64,000 bases of DNA from assembly GCA_947594025.1 (NCBI GenBank), contig CANQDZ010000001.1, positions 62,001 to 126,000 of the forward strand. The letters are read 5' to 3'. Made by a program: the position numbers and the translations under genes. The stretch is from Candidatus Gastranaerophilales bacterium (lineage in GTDB: Bacteria; Cyanobacteriota; Vampirovibrionia; Gastranaerophilales; Gastranaerophilaceae). This document shows, piece after piece, positions 1 through 8,285 of the stretch (the first letter of the stretch is position 1; every line of letters starts with the position of its first letter). The notes beneath the pieces were generated by a model, which did no database searches, had not been told where the DNA came from, and saw only the letters and a program-made list of their open reading frames with translations.

Positions 1-979
1 CTGCCGGAGCACCCATTAACACTGAACGTGCAGGATGAGATTTTGTAACACCTGCTTGCGCAAGAATTATAGAATCCGAGCCTATTTCGATATGGTCTGC
101 AAGACCCGCTTGACCTGCAATTACAACTCTGTCTCCAATCACGCAGCTTCCTGCAATACCTGTTTGAGAAACAATCATGCATCCTTTTCCTATTCTGCAA
201 TTATGTCCTATCATAACCAGATTATCAATTTTTGTCTGAGTTCCGATTGTCGTATTCTCAACAGTTCCTCTGTCTATTGTTGTATTTGCACCAATTTCAA
301 CATCGTCTTCAATTACAACTGAACCGAGAGAAGGAATTTTGAATATCCTTTGATTTTCTTTTCCGCCTTTAATTTCGCCTTCTTGACGAGCTTGCTCAAT
401 ATTATCGGGCGTTTCCGTTACAAAGCTGAAACCGTCCGCGCCGATTGATGCACCATGGTGAATAATAACTCTTGAACCGATTTGAACAAAGTCACCAACG
501 TTAACACCCGGATGGAATAAACAATTTTCACCGATTTTTGCAAATTTACCGACGTATACGTTTGGCATCAATTTTGAATTGTTACCTATAACCGCCCCCC
601 TTGAGACAACAACATTCGGACCGATTGAAACATTTTGTCCGATTTTTGCTTCAGGATGAATGACGGCAGTCGGGTGAATGCCGATAGGAGTATCAGGTGC
701 TTCATAAAACACATGTAAAAGCTTCATCATTGCAAGTCTTGGTCTTTCAACTTCAATTGTTGAAATATTTTCAAGGCTGACGCCTAATGGAGTAACCGCA
801 CATTTTGCTTTGCTGTGTTCTAAGTTTGCAATTTCTTCTTCACCAAGCGCAAGAGCCAGTGTATTTTCATCCGCCAATAACGGAGGCAAAACTTTATCTA
901 TTTTGGCATCGTTATTTTTTGTTAAAATACCGCCTACAATTTCAGCCAATTCCTCTTGCGTATACATTTTTTTACTCAC
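1..979 (-). CDS. lpxD: UDP-3-O-acyl-glucosamine N-acyltransferase LpxD (C-terminus off the window)
   Basis: Third step of lipid A synthesis: transfers a 3-hydroxyacyl chain to UDP-3-O-acyl-glucosamine in the cytoplasm. About 326 residues are visible. An N-terminal LpxD domain is followed by many left-handed beta-helix hexapeptides (IGPNVV, IGENCL, IGSRVI and similar). The likely catalytic His is in the IGHNCRIG segment. The frame is open to base 1, so about 20 C-terminal residues are probably missing. I chose the GTG at 979 because GGAGG lies 6 nt upstream; an in-frame ATG at 967 is the alternative. It has its own promoter just after the rfaE2-like gene. Later lipid A genes (lpxI, lpxB) are at the other end of the window. 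Confidence 0.93.
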   Translation of the reverse strand, partial: MSKKMYTQEELAEIVGGILTKNNDAKIDKVLPPLLADENTLALALGEEEIANLEHSKAKCAVTPLGVSLENISTIEVERPRLAMMKLLHVFYEAPDTPIGIHPTAVIHPEAKIGQNVSIGPNVVVSRGAVIGNNSKLMPNVYVGKFAKIGENCLFHPGVNVGDFVQIGSRVIIHHGASIGADGFSFVTETPDNIEQARQEGEIKGGKENQRIFKIPSLGSVVIEDDVEIGANTTIDRGTVENTTIGTQTKIDNLVMIGHNCRIGKGCMIVSQTGIAGSCVIGDRVVIAGQAGLADHIEIGSDSIILAQAGVTKSHPARSVLMGAPA

Positions 980-1012
980 CCAAAACCTCCTATAAAGAAT
1001 TTCTCTATGCTA

Positions 1013-1042
1013 AGTATATCAACTATACCGTCATTTAGTCAA
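1013..1042 (-). promoter_or_regulatory. lpxD promoter
   Basis: On the minus strand TTGACT (1042-1037) is followed by an 18-nt spacer and TATACT (1018-1013) preceded by TGA. Predicted start of transcription is near 1006, giving a leader of about 27 nt with a GGAGG Shine-Dalgarno. This is one of the few places in the window with a recognisable -35 element. Confidence 0.65.
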
Positions 1043-1049
1043 TATATTG

Positions 1050-1517
1050 TTAAGCCTTAATTTTATTGATTAAACCGGTTGTTGATTTACCCTCTTCGAA
1101 CTTTATAAACTCAACATGCCCGCCGTATTCCTTAATAACAGGCGCCTCGGGCAATGTGTCCATTGTATAATCAGCCCCCTTGGTATAGACATCAGGCTTA
1201 ATTTTAGCCAGAAGCTTTGAGGGGCTTTTTTCGTCAAATAAAATAACATAATCAACGCAGGATAAGGCACATAAAATATAGGCTCTGTCAACTTCGCTGT
1301 TTATCGGGCGTCCTTCCCCTTTTATTAATTTAACTGACACATCCGAGTTCATAAGAACAATTAAAATATCCCCAAAAGATTTACTCTTTTCAAGATATTT
1401 AACATGTCCCACATGCAAAATATCAAAACAACCGTTGGTTAAAACCGTCTTTTTGTTTTCTTGTTTTAGTTTAACTAAAAGTTTATCGATATTTTCTTGT
1501 AAAATAATTTCTCCCAT
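1050..1517 (-). CDS. rfaE2: D-glycero-beta-D-manno-heptose 1-phosphate adenylyltransferase (stand-alone HldE C-domain)
   Basis: Nucleotidyltransferase that makes ADP-heptose for the LPS inner core. 155 aa, the size of the HldE cytidylyltransferase-like domain alone; the kinase half is not here. Visible motifs are NGCFDILHVGHV near the N-terminus (the HxGH nucleotide-binding signature), MNSDVSV, GEGRPIN, and GKSTTGLINKI at the C-terminus. An upstream TTG at 1532 would add five residues, but those codons are the -10 box itself, so I place the start at the ATG at 1517. The GT9 gene at 30839 is a plausible user of the product. Confidence 0.88.
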   Translation of the reverse strand: MGEIILQENIDKLLVKLKQENKKTVLTNGCFDILHVGHVKYLEKSKSFGDILIVLMNSDVSVKLIKGEGRPINSEVDRAYILCALSCVDYVILFDEKSPSKLLAKIKPDVYTKGADYTMDTLPEAPVIKEYGGHVEFIKFEEGKSTTGLINKIKA

Positions 1518-1529
1518 ACGGTCATTATA
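1518..1529 (-). promoter_or_regulatory. -10 box 6 nt before the rfaE2-like ATG (leaderless)
   Basis: TATAAT at 1529-1524 followed by GACCGT and then ATG at 1517. The predicted transcript starts at or next to the start codon, and there is no Shine-Dalgarno. It lies back to back with the promoter of the gene at 1555. Confidence 0.6.
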
Positions 1530-1542
1530 CAATAAATTATGT

Positions 1543-1554
1543 TAAAATGTAGCT
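1543..1554 (+). promoter_or_regulatory. -10 box 6 nt before the ATG at 1555 (leaderless)
   Basis: TAAAAT at 1543-1548, then GTAGCT, then ATG. The spacing matches the divergent rfaE2-like promoter, so both transcripts are expected to start at their ATGs from a region of only 37 bp. Confidence 0.55.
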
Positions 1555-2742
1555 ATGGATTTTAAAAGACAAAACACCAAAAATTTAATGTCTAAAGACT
1601 TAAATGCCGCAAACAAAGAATGCAAAAATATACTTGACAATTGCGATGTTGAAGCATTTAGTGATTTATGTGAAAATTCGGAATTTATTTTTGATTTTAT
1701 AAAAACCAAAATAAACAAAAACTTTTTAAATAATGTCACTCAAGATAACTATTTAAATCTTTTAAAATTCACAAAAATATATTGCGAAGATTTTGAAGAT
1801 TTTATTGTCAAGGGTCTTGTAAAATTTGCCGATGAAGATTTAACAGACAATATCCTCGAACTTTTTGAAAACGGAAGTTATGAAGAAAAAGCGTATTGCG
1901 CAAAATATTTTTATTATATTCAAGACCCCCTCTCTCTTGATTTATTAAGAGAATATGCGCTTTGCGATTTTTCGCCCTTAAGTTATAACTGCGCTCAAAC
2001 CTTAAATAAATTTGAAGATAGGGTCTTGTATGATAAAGAAATTGAAATATTAAAAAACGGCGAAGATGATTTTGAAAAAATTAAAGCGGTTTATTTTTTA
2101 ACCTCATTTGGGGATAAAAATGCCTTTAATCCAATGTATGACTATATGAAAATATCGCCTTTTACGGGTGATGTTGTTGAGGCGCTTTTGAGTCTTAAAT
2201 CATTATTTGAAATTGAAGAAAATAAGGCGCTTATCATATTTAACAACCTGTTAGATTCTTATCCCGAGTTTATTTCGCTTGAAACCTTAATTCCTTATAA
2301 CGTTGGGGAATATCTTAAAACAATAATCTCAAAAGAAAAAACACCCTACATTTCATACATTTTATTTAAGGCAAAATCAAAATTTAATCTTATCCTGGAT
2401 AACGAAATCTATACCTATGATTTAAGCAAGGAAGCAAAAGAGGAAATAAAAGAAATTTCAAAAGTTTTAGCGTCAGATAGCGGTAACCGTGAAAATAATT
2501 TTAAAGAGCTTTTAAAAGAAAACGATGCAAAAATCGTAGAAAATGTGCTTGATACAATAACTGACGAAAATATAAAATCATGTAAGGATGAGGTTAAACA
2601 CTTATCTTTAAATTCAGATAACGAAATTATCATCTACAAATCTTTAAATGCTCTTAAAACTTTTGGGGAAGAATTACCTCAAATGGAATTAGATAAAATT
2701 CAAAACGAGAATATAAAAGCTTTAATTGAAAGCCTTTATTAA
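1555..2742 (+). CDS. helical-repeat (HEAT-like) protein of unknown function
   Basis: 395 aa, no signal peptide or membrane segment, rich in Lys, Glu and Asp. The sequence is a run of amphipathic helix pairs with HEAT-like spacing (for example the DPLSLDLLREYALCDF and LSYNCAQTLNKF segments, then a similar unit around FNPMYDYMKISPF). This suggests a curved scaffold that binds protein partners. I do not recognise the family. It is transcribed towards ftsQ and the two stop codons share the four bases TTAA at 2739-2742. No catalytic motif is visible. Confidence 0.7.
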   Translation: MDFKRQNTKNLMSKDLNAANKECKNILDNCDVEAFSDLCENSEFIFDFIKTKINKNFLNNVTQDNYLNLLKFTKIYCEDFEDFIVKGLVKFADEDLTDNILELFENGSYEEKAYCAKYFYYIQDPLSLDLLREYALCDFSPLSYNCAQTLNKFEDRVLYDKEIEILKNGEDDFEKIKAVYFLTSFGDKNAFNPMYDYMKISPFTGDVVEALLSLKSLFEIEENKALIIFNNLLDSYPEFISLETLIPYNVGEYLKTIISKEKTPYISYILFKAKSKFNLILDNEIYTYDLSKEAKEEIKEISKVLASDSGNRENNFKELLKENDAKIVENVLDTITDENIKSCKDEVKHLSLNSDNEIIIYKSLNALKTFGEELPQMELDKIQNENIKALIESLY

Positions 2743-3605
2743 AAAAGTTTTGTTTCGGTATCTTTTAGTTTAATGTATTTTGTTTCCCACCTTAAATCAA
2801 CATATTCGATTTTATTTCTGTAATCATCAATCTCGGGCAGAATGGTCACAAGTGCCTTAAGTCTTTCCTTGTAATTATGATTTAACGCACCGACCCTTAT
2901 TAAAATTTCATCAAGCATAAAGAATAAGTCATCATCTTTTTTTATATCAACATATTTTACTTTTTGATTGGTGTATGCTTCCATAATATTTATGGCATCC
3001 AGAATTTTATTTACTTTTTCCTTTGTCCATTCAATGTAAAGATTGTTTGGCACAATCACCTTTATTGTACCCTCGCTTTTTTTAATGGGCATATAATCCC
3101 TTCCGATTAAAACGCCGTCCCTTGAAACAGCGGAATAAGGTTCAGCTTCAAGGTCTGTTACTATGGTAAAGACGGGTTCGCTTTCATTTATTAAAACCAA
3201 AAATCTTGCAGGAAACCAAAATCTTCTTATTCTAACATCCTTAACGGGTTCTAATCGCTTGATGTTTTCTTCTATTTCTTTTGTGTCCAGTCTAAAAATT
3301 TCAGTATCGGGAATTTCCGTCTGTCTTATCATATCCACAATTTTATATGTGGGTGTAACGTGGTTGCCTACAATCAAAACAACCTTTTTGTCACCTTTTG
3401 ACAAAAGTTCCTGATTAATGTGCCACATCGGAAGTTTAAGTATATATATACCTGCCAAAATAATCAAAACAATTATAAGAATTCTGCATAAGAACCTTAA
3501 AAGCCTTAATTGACGCTTCTTTGCCTGAATTTTACGCACAATTTTATTAGCTTTAAGTTTTCTTTTATAGTACTGTCTGCTAAATCCTTGCTCGTTTTGG
3601 GACAT
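2739..3605 (-). CDS. ftsQ: cell division protein FtsQ
   Basis: Divisome protein linking early and late division proteins. 288 aa: a basic cytoplasmic tail (about 1-37, many Lys/Arg), one membrane segment (about 38-57), then a POTRA domain (about 75-150, VVLIVGNHVTPTYKIVDMI onward) and the FtsQ beta domain (around VLINESEPVFTIV). It is the last gene of the minus-strand wall cluster and follows ddl by 3 nt, the classical ddl-ftsQ order. No ftsA or ftsZ follows; the next gene is convergent. Confidence 0.88.
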   Translation of the reverse strand: MSQNEQGFSRQYYKRKLKANKIVRKIQAKKRQLRLLRFLCRILIIVLIILAGIYILKLPMWHINQELLSKGDKKVVLIVGNHVTPTYKIVDMIRQTEIPDTEIFRLDTKEIEENIKRLEPVKDVRIRRFWFPARFLVLINESEPVFTIVTDLEAEPYSAVSRDGVLIGRDYMPIKKSEGTIKVIVPNNLYIEWTKEKVNKILDAINIMEAYTNQKVKYVDIKKDDDLFFMLDEILIRVGALNHNYKERLKALVTILPEIDDYRNKIEYVDLRWETKYIKLKDTETKLF

Positions 3606-3608
3606 ATT

Positions 3609-4544
3609 TTATTTATTTAACCCCGCAGTATTTAGGATAGTTTCAACAAGACTGTTGTAATCCATACCCATAGCGTTTGCCTGTGCGGGTAAGTCGCTTA
3701 AATCTGTCATACCGGGGCTTGTGTTAATTTCAAGAACATAGGGAACGTTATCCGCAACTAAAAAGTCAACTCTGCTAACCCCTTTGCACTCGCACAAATT
3801 ATGTGACTTAACCGCAAGTTCTTTTATTTTATCGGTAACATCTTTACTGAATTCTGCAGGCAGAATAAATTCCGTCATGCCTGCCGTATATTTTGCCTCG
3901 TAGTCATACCATTCCGTTTTTGTTCTAAATTCAAGGATAGGAGTTGCAAAAACTTCTCCGTCTTTTTCTAAAACTCCTACGGTGCAGCTTACACCCGTTT
4001 TATATTCTTCAAGCAAGATTTTTTTATCTATTTCTCTTGCTTTAATGACGGCAGCTTTTAGTTCTTCATAGTTATTTACTTTTTCCATACCTATACTTGA
4101 ACCTTCGCGCGCAGGTTTTACCATAACGGGAAAATCAAGCATGTTAAAAGCGTCTTCCAATTCATCCGTCGATGTTATTGAACAAGATTTAATAACGGGG
4201 ATACCGCCTTCCTTTAAAATAATTTTTGTCGTATCTTTATCAAGACAAACAGCTGATGCCTTAACACCGGGACCCGTATAAGGAATTTGCAAAAATTCAA
4301 GAACTCCTTGAATGCAGCCGTCTTCCCCGTATTTACCATGAAGCACGTTAAATGCGTATTCGATTTTTTCTTTTTCCAAAATGCGTGCTATGTTTTTTGT
4401 AACATCGATTTTTTTAACTTTCTTGTATCCGAGCTCTAAAAGTGCTTTGTACACCTTTTCACCGCTTCTGAGCGAAATTTCTCTTTCGTTTGAAAGGCCT
4501 CCGCATAATACTGCAATTCTTGCTTTTTTGTCTATTTTTTCCAT
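3609..4544 (-). CDS. ddl: D-alanine--D-alanine ligase
   Basis: ATP-grasp ligase making D-Ala-D-Ala for the peptidoglycan stem peptide. 311 aa, normal length. Motifs: GGLSNEREISLRSG at the N-terminus, LHGKYGEDGCIQG, PYTGPG, MVKPAREGSSIG, and the C-terminal EINTSPGMTDLSDLP that carries metal ligands. The start overlaps the 3' end of murB by 13 bp; an SD-like GGAGA lies 5 nt upstream. Translation is probably coupled to murB. Confidence 0.95.
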   Translation of the reverse strand: MEKIDKKARIAVLCGGLSNEREISLRSGEKVYKALLELGYKKVKKIDVTKNIARILEKEKIEYAFNVLHGKYGEDGCIQGVLEFLQIPYTGPGVKASAVCLDKDTTKIILKEGGIPVIKSCSITSTDELEDAFNMLDFPVMVKPAREGSSIGMEKVNNYEELKAAVIKAREIDKKILLEEYKTGVSCTVGVLEKDGEVFATPILEFRTKTEWYDYEAKYTAGMTEFILPAEFSKDVTDKIKELAVKSHNLCECKGVSRVDFLVADNVPYVLEINTSPGMTDLSDLPAQANAMGMDYNSLVETILNTAGLNK

Positions 4545-5428
4545 ATTTTCTCCGTTTTTTCCGTATTTTTACCTATGTATATTATTTCAGGCTCAAGCCT
4601 TACTTTAAATTTATTATACACGCTTTCTTGAATTTCATACATTAAATTTACAATATCGTCACTTGTTGCGTTATCTTCGTTTACAATAAAGTTGGCATGA
4701 ACCAAGGAAACCATGGCTCCGCCTGATTTTTTACCCTTAAATCCAATCTCCTCAATTAGTTTTCCCGCACTTAAACCCTCGGGGTTCTTAAACACACTTC
4801 CCGCATTTGGTGTTTTTAAAGAAGGTTGTTTTTCCCATCTTATTTTTTTAATGTTTTCCATAAGCGTTGAGATTTCGCTTTTATCCTTTTTTCGTTTTTT
4901 AAATGTAGCGCCCAAGATAACATATTTATTCGGATTTTGATTAAAGGTTGTTTTTCTGTATAAGAAGCTGATTTCGTCTTTTTGAAGCTCTAAAACTTTA
5001 TTGTCATCTTTATCCCAAACTCTTACGGATACCAGATAATCGGATATTGCTTCCCCGTGAGCGGAAGCATTCATGTAGATGTTTCCGCCTATAGTTGAGG
5101 GTATGGGAATTAAAAATTCAAAGCCCGTAAAGCCGCAATCCAGTGCATAATTTGAAAAAACGGGCGATTTTACACCGGCTTCCGCGTAAACTGTTTCACC
5201 GTTATCTTTAATTTTATTAAGGTTTTTTAAAAATATTAAATCCTCCTCTACCCCTGAGGATGAAAAGAGAATGTTAGAGGCGTTTCCGATTACAATACCT
5301 TTTTTAGTTTTTAAAAGACAGATGAGTTCATCTTCATTTTTTGGAAAATAAACGTTTTTTCCGATAGATTTAATCCCGTAGGTGTTATAAGGTTTAAGAT
5401 TAAGATTTTGATAGCTTTCTATATTCAT
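4532..5428 (-). CDS. murB: UDP-N-acetylenolpyruvoylglucosamine reductase MurB
   Basis: FAD/NADPH enzyme converting UDP-GlcNAc-enolpyruvate to UDP-MurNAc. 298 aa. FAD-binding signatures are GNASNILFSSSG and PSTIGGNIYMNASAHGE. The catalytic Ser is expected in GSVFKNP and the conserved Glu in EPEII near the C-terminus; LVHANFIVN is also typical. The start overlaps the end of murC by 29 bp, but the N-terminal NLNLKPYNTYGI aligns with the usual MurB start region, so I keep it. GAGG lies about 9 nt upstream. Confidence 0.93.
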   Translation of the reverse strand: MNIESYQNLNLKPYNTYGIKSIGKNVYFPKNEDELICLLKTKKGIVIGNASNILFSSSGVEEDLIFLKNLNKIKDNGETVYAEAGVKSPVFSNYALDCGFTGFEFLIPIPSTIGGNIYMNASAHGEAISDYLVSVRVWDKDDNKVLELQKDEISFLYRKTTFNQNPNKYVILGATFKKRKKDKSEISTLMENIKKIRWEKQPSLKTPNAGSVFKNPEGLSAGKLIEEIGFKGKKSGGAMVSLVHANFIVNEDNATSDDIVNLMYEIQESVYNKFKVRLEPEIIYIGKNTEKTEKIWKK

Positions 5429-6785
5429 TCTCTAAAACCTCGCCCATTTTTGTAATGTCACCTGCACCTATTGTAAGCACAACATCCCCTTTTTTAAGGT
5501 AGGGTGCGATATATTTTCCTGCTTCCGCGATTGAACCTTTTGCATAGAAGGTATTTGCTTTTTTTATTTGAGATACAAAATCAAAGCTTTCAAAACCTTT
5601 AATCGGGTTATCGCCTGCCCTGAATACATCCGTCACAAACAAGACGTCTGCATCATCAAAACATAATTTAAATTCTTCAAAAAGACCTTTAAACCTTGTG
5701 TATCTGTGCGGCTGAAAAATTGCAACAATTCGCCCTTTTGTATAAGCTCTTGCGCTTTTTAGAGCACATTTTATCTCTGTCGGGTGATGAGAATAATCAT
5801 CAATGACTTCAATATCATCAAATATGCAATTGTGCTCGAAACGACGTCCCATGCCTGCAAACGTTTTAATATGCTCCTTAAGACTTTTAATATCCAAGCC
5901 CATTTCCATAATTATTGAAGATACCGCAAGAATATTATAGACATTGTGTTCTCCAATCAAGATTGACTCAATCTCTGTTATTTTTTTATCACCTTTATAT
6001 AAGTCAAATCTTGTCTTTTTATTTTCGTATGAAATATTTTTAGCACTGTAGTCGGCATCTTCTTTGACGGAATAAGTAATAATTTCCGCATCTGTTTTAA
6101 GCTGTTTTAAAAAGTCTTGATTTCCTTTATTATCAATATTTATAAAAATTTTTGAATTATTACTTAAATTACCTGCAACCTTGTTAAAGGTGTTAAAAAT
6201 ATCGGATATGCCGTTTTTATAAAAATCCACATGGTCTACTTCCAGATTATTTATTGCAAGATAATCGGGCGCATATTTAACTATTGTGCCGTCAGATTCA
6301 TCAAGCTCGGCAACAAAAGGTGAATTTTTATAATCAGGGTTTGATTTTGCATTGACGTTTAAATCGGGTATTATCCCCCCTATGGCGTAAGAAGGATTTA
6401 GACCCCCCTTATCTAATACGTAAGACATGAGTCCGCTTGTTGTGGTTTTACCGTGGGTGCCTGAAAAACCTATAAATTCTTTTGAGTTTTCACTCAAAAT
6501 TTTAAGCATATCGGACCTGTGGAGTATTTGAAGATTTAATTCTTTTGCTCTTATAAGTTCGGGATTATCCTCCTTAATTGCAGATGAAACCACGACTTTA
6601 AAGCCTTCTTTTATGTTTTCTTTTTTATGTCCTATATTTATTTTTGCGCCCGATTTTCTTAGGAGTTTTACATATTTGCTCTCTTGAATATCGGAGCCTT
6701 CAACCGTAAATCCCTGTTCTAATAATATTTTTGCAAGCGCACTTTGTCCCACTCCTCCGATTGCAATAAAATAATATTTATCCAT
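5400..6785 (-). CDS. murC: UDP-N-acetylmuramate--L-alanine ligase MurC
   Basis: Adds L-Ala to UDP-MurNAc using ATP. 461 aa. GIGGVGQSALAKILLEQG is the N-terminal nucleotide fold, GFSGTHGKTTTSGL the ATP-binding loop, and DDYSHHPTEIKCAL the central-domain His motif. An upstream in-frame ATG at 6803 would add six residues. I prefer the ATG at 6785 because the family normally begins close to the glycine loop and GGAG sits upstream of it. Either start overlaps the preceding glycosyltransferase gene (stop at 6778), pointing to coupled translation. Confidence 0.94.
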   Translation of the reverse strand: MDKYYFIAIGGVGQSALAKILLEQGFTVEGSDIQESKYVKLLRKSGAKINIGHKKENIKEGFKVVVSSAIKEDNPELIRAKELNLQILHRSDMLKILSENSKEFIGFSGTHGKTTTSGLMSYVLDKGGLNPSYAIGGIIPDLNVNAKSNPDYKNSPFVAELDESDGTIVKYAPDYLAINNLEVDHVDFYKNGISDIFNTFNKVAGNLSNNSKIFINIDNKGNQDFLKQLKTDAEIITYSVKEDADYSAKNISYENKKTRFDLYKGDKKITEIESILIGEHNVYNILAVSSIIMEMGLDIKSLKEHIKTFAGMGRRFEHNCIFDDIEVIDDYSHHPTEIKCALKSARAYTKGRIVAIFQPHRYTRFKGLFEEFKLCFDDADVLFVTDVFRAGDNPIKGFESFDFVSQIKKANTFYAKGSIAEAGKYIAPYLKKGDVVLTIGAGDITKMGEVLENEYRKLSKS

Positions 6786-8073
6786 TTGTATTTGAAACTC
6801 CATGTACCGTTTTACCCCAATCCATTGTTTTTGGGGTGAAAATAATTTTTAAGATAATAACCATAACTATAGGCGACCAGAATACTATCAGATACGCAGT
6901 TGTCGTGAACAGTGATACGATTTTTTGTTTAAAGTTGTAGTCGCTGTATTTTCTGAGGCTGTAAAACAACATTCCGCCAAACAGAACAGCCATCGCCGCC
7001 ACAACTATAATAGAAGATAGAATTGTATTTTGCGCACCTTTTACATATCTGAATGCTTGAATAAGAATTTCGGATACTACCCAAAACGGAAGTAAAAATT
7101 CCGTAATATAGGATATTAAATCGGCGGTAACCCTGAATGACATATCCTTTGAAAGCAAGATATCCCACATGTATTCAAGATATCTTCTGATACTTCCTTC
7201 CACCCAGCGGCGGCGCTGTTTAATAAGTGCGGAATACGTTAAAACCCCTTCTTCATAAACAATCACATCGGCACAATAGCGTATATCCCACCCTTTTATA
7301 TGCATTCTTGTTGACATATCAAGGTCGTCGGTTATTGTTTCATTATTCCAATAGCCTATATCTTCAAGCGCCCTTCTTTTTATAAGCTCGCCGTTTCCTC
7401 TAAGTTCAACCGCGCCTCTCACCGCATCACGGCCAACCTGCATGTGGGTGTCTATAATATATTCCTCATACTGGCATTTAGTTAGGAAATTTTGTTTGGC
7501 ATTAATTATCACTTTTCTTGATTGAACGGCACCAACATCCACGGGTTCAAGCTTTGGTACCATTTTTGAAATAAAATCGGGTTTTATTTTTGCATCAGCA
7601 TCAAAAACCAAAATTGCTTCACCTTTGGCTATTTTTACGGCATCATTTAATACCGCGGATTTTCCGGGATAAGCGTCTTTTTCTCTTATTAAATATTTTA
7701 CCTTTTCGTTTTTTTCAGAGATATTTTTTATAATTTCAGGCGTTAAATCGGTTGACCTGTCATCAATCAGGATAATTTCATACTTATCCCAATCAACTTC
7801 CGATATATTTTCAACCGTTTTTTCGATAACCGCTTCTTCATTATGGCAGGGTATCAGAATAGAAACAAATGGCTTATATTCGCTTGGAATGTCAGGTATT
7901 CTTCTGGCTTTACGTCTTTGAACCTTAATAAAGCAGTAGCTTATGAGCATATATGTAATCATAAAGCTTACTAAAAAGATAATTGCCCAAAAGGAGTCAA
8001 AATAGTTTTGGAAAACAAATAGGAATGCCAAAAGACCTACTATTATGAGTAAAAGCTCAATTCTTTCCTTCAA
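6778..8073 (-). CDS. membrane glycosyltransferase family 2 (processive, BcsA/PgaC-like)
   Basis: 431 aa inner-membrane glycosyltransferase. Two N-terminal membrane helices (about 7-27 and 30-50), a cytoplasmic GT-A domain starting at FVSILIPCHNEE with DDRSTD, the DAD metal motif (VFDADA), TDDLD and QRRRW (the QxxRW acceptor motif of processive enzymes), then about three C-terminal helices. The family makes beta-linked polysaccharides or transfers single sugars to lipids. The substrate cannot be read from sequence. It is first in the wall cluster and overlaps murC, so a role in a wall or surface glycan is likely. TTG start at 8073 with AAGGGGA upstream. Confidence 0.85.
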   Translation of the reverse strand: MKERIELLLIIVGLLAFLFVFQNYFDSFWAIIFLVSFMITYMLISYCFIKVQRRKARRIPDIPSEYKPFVSILIPCHNEEAVIEKTVENISEVDWDKYEIILIDDRSTDLTPEIIKNISEKNEKVKYLIREKDAYPGKSAVLNDAVKIAKGEAILVFDADAKIKPDFISKMVPKLEPVDVGAVQSRKVIINAKQNFLTKCQYEEYIIDTHMQVGRDAVRGAVELRGNGELIKRRALEDIGYWNNETITDDLDMSTRMHIKGWDIRYCADVIVYEEGVLTYSALIKQRRRWVEGSIRRYLEYMWDILLSKDMSFRVTADLISYITEFLLPFWVVSEILIQAFRYVKGAQNTILSSIIVVAAMAVLFGGMLFYSLRKYSDYNFKQKIVSLFTTTAYLIVFWSPIVMVIILKIIFTPKTMDWGKTVHGVSNTNG

Positions 8074-8106
8074 GTTATTCCCCTTCTTAAATGCTTTTAT
8101 ATAAAA

Positions 8107-8115
8107 ATTTTAGCA
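8107..8115 (-). promoter_or_regulatory. extended -10 promoter of the GT2-mur-ddl-ftsQ cluster
   Basis: TGCTAAAAT on the minus strand (8115-8107). Predicted transcript start is near 8100, giving a leader of about 27 nt that contains the AAGGGGA Shine-Dalgarno before the TTG at 8073. No good -35 is visible. Confidence 0.5.
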
Positions 8116-8126
8116 AAAAGAAAAAA

Positions 8127-8163
8127 TAATGCAAAAAATGCGACCTATTTTCATAAGTCGCAT
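8127..8163 (-). terminator. hairpin with T-tract on the minus strand upstream of the wall cluster
   Basis: ATGCGAC (8138-8144) pairs with GTCGCAT (8157-8163) around a 12-nt loop. Read on the minus strand the stem is followed directly by TTTTTT and a second T-rich stretch, so it looks like an intrinsic terminator. No annotated gene on that strand ends here; the next gene starts at 8073. It could end a short unannotated transcript from 8164-8285 or shield the cluster promoter. Confidence 0.4.
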
Positions 8164-8269
8164 AAGTCAAGAAAGGAATGGTTAGACTATTTTTTTAAAG
8201 TATTGCATGTAAGCATGAGCACAGGCAAATTCCGTAATATTACTTAATATTTATAAAAAGCTTAAAATA

Positions 8270-8278
8270 TGGTAAAAT
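8270..8278 (+). promoter_or_regulatory. extended -10 box before the lipoamide dehydrogenase-like gene
   Basis: TGGTAAAAT ends 7 nt before the ATG at 8286 (spacer TGAGGAC). It is close to the leaderless pattern seen elsewhere. GAGGA lies too near the ATG to be an ordinary Shine-Dalgarno if transcription starts there. Confidence 0.5.
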
Positions 8279-8285
8279 TGAGGAC

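Noticed and set aside
35-322. Plus-strand open frames within 1-1038
   Set aside because: They are antisense shadows of lpxD, whose minus-strand frame is continuous and carries hexapeptide repeats.
1518-1532. Upstream TTG start for the rfaE2-like gene (and likewise TTG/upstream starts for nrnA at 27068 and uvrC at 51077)
   Set aside because: These extensions translate through the -10 box and non-conserved codons; the ATG at 1517 (27050, 51020) matches family N-termini.
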